Shown here: piece by piece, positions 6,380 to 8,752 of the stretch
How the letters are laid out: each line of letters starts with the position of its first letter
How positions within the stretch are numbered: the stretch's first letter is position 1
NCBI GenBank assembly: GCA_945787595.1
Contig: CALZJV010000410.1
Location: forward strand, 1 to 8,752
Direction: 5' to 3'
Origin: an uncultured Desulfobacterales bacterium
Lineage (GTDB): Bacteria > Desulfobacterota > Desulfobacteria > Desulfobacterales > JAFDCJ01
Length of the DNA: 8,752 bases
The notes under the pieces: generated by a model
What the model was told of the DNA's origin: nothing
The model's database searches: none
What the model saw: only the letters and a program-made list of their open reading frames with translations
Program-made: the position numbers and the translations under genes

Positions 6380-6416
6380 TCAAAAAAGATCAAAACCCAA
6401 TTGTTTGGGATTTTGA
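6380..6416 (-). terminator. Possible rho-independent terminator between dehydratase and kinase
   Basis: On the minus strand, TCAAAAtCCCAA pairs with TTGGGTTTTGA across a 4-base loop, with one bulged base (6416 down to 6390). After two bases there is a run of six T (6387-6382). It would stop transcription coming from the dehydratase gene about 285 bases after that gene's stop, which would place the kinase under a separate promoter. The hairpin is only moderately GC-rich and lies in repeat-type DNA, so the assignment is tentative. Confidence 0.4.
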
Positions 6417-6439
6417 ATTTAGGTCATTGTGATTTATTT

Positions 6440-6467
6440 GATATTTGTGATTTGTGATTTGTTAATT
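6440..6467. repeat. Tandem 7-bp repeat, GTGATTT type
   Basis: Four in-register heptamers: GATATTT, GTGATTT, GTGATTT and GTTAATT. The tract lies in very AT-rich intergenic DNA, next to the terminator-like hairpin. A further GTGATTT occurs out of register at 6429-6435. Confidence 0.5.
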
Positions 6468-6571
6468 GCTTATATTAAACTTCATCAGTTTCTTTTTCGA
6501 TTAGACTGGCCGCTTTTCAGGCCAGCGGCAGGGCTGACATCTGTCTTCCAATCTTTCCGCCTTCAACCTTC

Positions 6572-6655
6572 TGTCCTCTGCCATCTGTCCTCTGCCATCT
6601 ATCCTCTGTGTTCTGTCATCTGTGTTCTGCTCCATGCACTATGCTCTCTGCTTTA
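6572..6655. repeat. Tandem 7-bp repeat, TGTCCTC/TGCCATC type
   Basis: Twelve heptamers follow in exact register, eleven beginning TG and one TA. The first four alternate TGTCCTC and TGCCATC, so the best-conserved part is a 14-bp unit. Later units (TGTGTTC, TGTCATC, TGCTCCA, TGCACTA, TGCTCTC, TGCTTTA) are progressively degenerate. The tract ends 45 bases beyond the dehydratase stop codon. No reading frame across it is plausible as a gene. Confidence 0.8.
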
Positions 6656-6700
6656 TCATTCCGCCCTCCCCTTCCGACTTCCGCCCCATAAATTCCGACT

Positions 6701-8425
6701 TCATTCTAGATAGGCTCCTTTAATGGCCGAAACCGCCTGGCTGGCATACCGCTTAAGAATCCCGCGCGGATGCCTAAGGGGGGGCGCCTTCCATTGCTTT
6801 TTACGCTCAGCCAGCAGGGATTGAATCTCATCCGAATCCATGCGCCGGTCTGCATGCCCCACGATATTGAGATTTCTTGCGGGAATATCAATGGCCAAAA
6901 GATCGTCATCTTCCACCAGGGCGATGGGTCCTCCCGCAACGGCTTCGGGTGAAACATGCCCGATACAGGGTCCGCGGGTGGCACCGGAAAAGCGGCCGTC
7001 CGTTATAATGGCAGTATGCTGCAATTTTGGATTTGTCACCAAAGCTTCGGTCGTTGCCAGTATTTCAGGCATGCCGCTGCCCCGCGGCCCTTCATAGCGC
7101 AAGACAAGGACTGAGCCGGGATCGATGTTTCCGTTCATAACGGCCTCCAGCGCCGCTTCCTCACGGTCAAACACCCTGGCGGGGCCTTCGTGGGTCAACA
7201 TATCAGACCCCACAGCAGAGAACTTTACCACCGCACCCTCGGGGGCAATGTTGCCTTTTAACACAGCGATAGACCCGAAGCCTTTGTTGTTGTCCACCCG
7301 ACGGATGACTTCTTCTCTCTTTAAACGGTAATTTGCCAGATACCCCTCTCCGCGCTGAAAAAAGCCTTCCGTTTTCAGCCGGTCGAGATTTTCACCAAGG
7401 GTTTCCCCGGTAACGGTCATCACATTCAAAGCGAGGATATTTGCAAGTTCAATCTGCACCCGTGGAACACCGCCGGCATACCACACCATTTCACTCACAT
7501 GTTTTCCCGAAGGTTGAACATCCACCAGATAAGGGGTTTCCCGGTTGATCCGATCAAACAGTTGGGCATCGATTTCAATTCCCAACTCATGGGCTATGGC
7601 CGGCAGATGAAGCAGGGCATTGGTTGAACCGGACAGGGCGGCATGGACCTTGATGGCGTTTTCAAAGGCCTCTTTCGTGAGGATGTCCGAAGGCCTTAAA
7701 CCCTTTTGAGAAAGTTGCATGATTTGCCGCCCGGCCCGGCGTGCCAGACGACGAATTTCGAAAAGACTTGCCGGTGCCAGGGCGCTTCCGGGCAAGGCCA
7801 TCCCCAATGCTTCCGCCATGCACTGCATGGTGCTGGCGGTTCCCATAAATTGACAGGCGCCCGCCCCCGGACAACCGGAGAGTTTATAATTTCGAATCTC
7901 AGAGCCGACATCTTGACCCTGTCTCATCCTGGTTGCCAACTCACCTACGAGAAGACTGTGGGACATTTCGGGTCCAGCACGATTGCTGCCGCCGGGGATG
8001 TGAATCGCGGGGATGTTCAGCCTGGCAGCCGCCATAAGATGAGCGGGAACCGATTTGTCGCAGGACGAAATAACCACCAATCCATCCCAGGGAATCACCC
8101 TGCCGTGCACCTCCACTAGATCACAGAGAACTTCCCGGGACGGCAGGATGAAGTTCATGCCGTCGTGGGACATCGCCCATCCGTCACAAATGTCGGTGCC
8201 ATGGAAATTGGCCGGTTTGCCGCCGTTTTGGTATACGCCGGTGGAGACCTCCGCGGCCAGAGCGTCCAGGTGAAAACTGCCGGGATGGCTGCTGCCGAAG
8301 ACATCTTCCACCAGAATCTGCGGATTCTTTAGATCCGCCTCATCCCAGCCGGTCCCGCAGCAAAGCGTGTCAAACTGCACCCAATTGTCTCGTATTTGTT
8401 TACTTTTTTGTGTTTTAACTGTCAT
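6701..8425 (-). CDS. IlvD/Edd-family dehydratase with Edd-like cysteine layout
   Basis: A 574-residue iron-sulfur dehydratase that removes water from a 2,3-dihydroxy acid or aldonic acid to give a 2-keto acid. Landmarks are DICDGWAM (78-85), SSCDKS (120-125, with the Mg-site Asp and the usually carbamylated Lys124), GACQFMGTAST (189-199), SGSTNALLHL (265-274), PSGKHV (305-310), YEGPRGSGMPE (444-454), and TDGRFSGATRG (475-485), whose Ser480 is the expected base. The first cluster cysteine of dihydroxy-acid dehydratase (in TPCN) is replaced by HPGS (Gly49), while Cys80 sits where 6-phosphogluconate dehydratase (Edd) has its MCDG cysteine. The cluster ligands would then be C80, C122 and C191. 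That favours a sugar-acid dehydratase over branched-chain amino acid synthesis, but the substrate is unproven and an IlvD role is not excluded. I chose the ATG at 8425 because AGGAG (8437-8433) lies 7 bases upstream; an ATG at 8497 would add 24 non-homologous residues. Confidence 0.88.
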   Translation of the reverse strand: MTVKTQKSKQIRDNWVQFDTLCCGTGWDEADLKNPQILVEDVFGSSHPGSFHLDALAAEVSTGVYQNGGKPANFHGTDICDGWAMSHDGMNFILPSREVLCDLVEVHGRVIPWDGLVVISSCDKSVPAHLMAAARLNIPAIHIPGGSNRAGPEMSHSLLVGELATRMRQGQDVGSEIRNYKLSGCPGAGACQFMGTASTMQCMAEALGMALPGSALAPASLFEIRRLARRAGRQIMQLSQKGLRPSDILTKEAFENAIKVHAALSGSTNALLHLPAIAHELGIEIDAQLFDRINRETPYLVDVQPSGKHVSEMVWYAGGVPRVQIELANILALNVMTVTGETLGENLDRLKTEGFFQRGEGYLANYRLKREEVIRRVDNNKGFGSIAVLKGNIAPEGAVVKFSAVGSDMLTHEGPARVFDREEAALEAVMNGNIDPGSVLVLRYEGPRGSGMPEILATTEALVTNPKLQHTAIITDGRFSGATRGPCIGHVSPEAVAGGPIALVEDDDLLAIDIPARNLNIVGHADRRMDSDEIQSLLAERKKQWKAPPLRHPRGILKRYASQAVSAIKGAYLE

Positions 8426-8505
8426 AAGGTGACTCCTAACCAATCCCATCCTCACTGAATGAAATGGTTTGAAAAATCCCACAGGTGGGTTAAGCAAATT
8501 AATCC

Positions 8506-8536
8506 TTCACCGCAGAGACGCGGAACACGCGGAGAG
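8506..8536 (-). repeat. Dispersed repeat, copy B (TTCACCGCAGAGACGCGG…)
   Basis: This is the reverse-orientation relative of copies A and C: it begins TTCACCGCAGAGACGC and runs into degenerate ACGCGG units. It faces copy C at 8713-8752, so the two form terminal inverted repeats around a 176-base core. Confidence 0.55.
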
Positions 8537-8571
8537 ATATTTATTTTTACCTTTCCATTGAGAGGCTGGAA

Positions 8572-8588
8572 GGCTAAAATTCTTAGCC
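8572..8588. repeat. Short perfect inverted repeat
   Basis: GGCTAA (8572-8577) and TTAGCC (8583-8588) are exact reverse complements around a 5-base loop. It lies inside the core between dispersed-repeat copies B and C. Confidence 0.4.
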
Positions 8589-8652
8589 CTACTGGAAATA
8601 ATAATTTACGACTTAGGGACATTTATTAACGTATTTTGTTATTTTTTGTTTG

Positions 8653-8667
8653 ACTTGGCTGCCAAGT
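8653..8667. promoter_or_regulatory. Perfect 15-bp odd palindrome, operator-like
   Basis: ACTTGGC-T-GCCAAGT has perfect 7-bp arms around one base. Such a site could be an operator for a dimeric regulator of the dehydratase about 230 bases away, or simply part of the repeat element between copies B and C. Confidence 0.35.
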
Positions 8668-8670
8668 GTT

Positions 8671-8703
8671 TTTCCTTTTCCGTCCTCTCAACGGCAAAGG
8701 AAA
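8671..8703. repeat. 13-bp inverted repeat with one mismatch
   Basis: The arms TTTCCTTTTCCGT (8671-8683) and ACGGCAAAGGAAA (8691-8703) pair at 12 of 13 positions around a 7-base loop. There is no T-run after the stem on either strand, so it is not an intrinsic terminator. The arm core TTTCC…CCGT resembles the TTTCCGT arm of the hairpin at 3653-3712. Confidence 0.5.
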
Positions 8704-8712
8704 GATCCAGTT

Positions 8713-8752
8713 ACTCTGCGTTCTCTGCGCCTCGAGCGAAGCGGGTGGTGAA
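8713..8752 (+). repeat. Dispersed repeat, copy C, running to the window edge
   Basis: ACTCTGCGTTCTCTGCGC followed by CTCGAGCGAAGCGGGTGGTGAA. It belongs to the same family as copies A and B, with a variant CGAGCGAAGCGGGTGG insertion before the closing GGTGAA. It may continue past the window. Confidence 0.55.

Larger units (their letters stand above)
8426..8752. other. Intergenic region upstream of the dehydratase, repeat- and palindrome-rich
   Basis: No gene is seen. The region should hold the dehydratase promoter (minus strand), but no clear -35/-10 pair was found. It contains dispersed-repeat copies at 8506-8536 and 8713-8752 and several palindromes. Closest to the start codon, CCCAC/GTGGG on the minus strand is followed by ATTTTT (about 8489-8472); this could be a very weak attenuator, but its loop is too small at full stem length. 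Confidence 0.5.

Noticed and set aside
6197..6655. CRISPR array in the repeat-filled gap
   Set aside because: The repeats are 7-8 bp and contiguous or irregular, with no regular spacers and no cas genes.
6429..6713. 94-codon plus-strand frame through 6429-6713
   Set aside because: Its codons come mostly from the heptamer repeats, so the protein would be low-complexity and it lacks a ribosome-binding site.
7706..8119. 137-codon plus-strand frame within the dehydratase gene
   Set aside because: It is antisense to the conserved GACQFMGTAST and SSCDKS regions of the dehydratase and resembles no family.
8426..8497. N-terminal extension or leader peptide of the dehydratase from the ATG at 8497
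   Set aside because: The strong AGGAG lies just before the ATG at 8425, and the extra 24 residues do not look like family sequence or a typical attenuator peptide.

Overview
The window reads as a chromosomal segment of an anaerobic bacterium, most likely a sulfate-reducing Desulfobacterota (Desulfobacterales-type) or a close relative. This is an inference from gene content: an AcsE-like methyltetrahydrofolate methyltransferase and a flavoprotein with an iron-sulfur-type cysteine cluster. Long intergenic stretches packed with short dispersed repeats fit that idea. There is no rRNA, tRNA, CRISPR array, phage module or transposase gene.

Layout. Positions 1-660 hold no convincing gene, only a G-rich short repeat at the left edge and AT-rich DNA with two operator-like palindromes. 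Four plus-strand genes follow: a short-chain dehydrogenase of the gluconate 5-dehydrogenase type whose 5' end looks damaged (661-1437), a flavodoxin-fold NAD(P)H:FMN reductase-like protein (1530-2096), a small zinc-ribbon protein (2423-2758) and a PhzF-family isomerase (2779-3558). The last two are 20 bases apart and probably form an operon. Three minus-strand genes converge on them: an IlvD/Edd dehydratase (8425-6701), an FGGY carbohydrate kinase of gluconokinase type (6135-4621) and a methyltetrahydrofolate methyltransferase (4560-3763). The convergence point (3559-3762) has a possible terminator, a 14-bp perfect inverted repeat and dispersed repeats. The gaps at 6136-6700 and 8426-8752 are also repeat-filled.

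Function. The dehydrogenase, kinase and dehydratase could together handle aldonic (sugar) acids: ketogluconate/gluconate interconversion, phosphorylation and dehydration. No transporter, regulator or KDPG-type aldolase is present, and the genes lie on opposite strands, so this is a hypothesis. The methyltransferase points to one-carbon metabolism; its position directly downstream of the kinase is unusual.

Most notable: the deleted or frameshifted N-terminus of the dehydrogenase; the Edd-like rather than IlvD-like cysteine layout of the dehydratase; the kinase-methyltransferase pair; and four intergenic tandem repeats with about the same 7-bp period but different unit sequences, one lying 2 bases from a start codon where the ribosome-binding site should be. 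I see no clear evidence of a wholly new multi-gene system.
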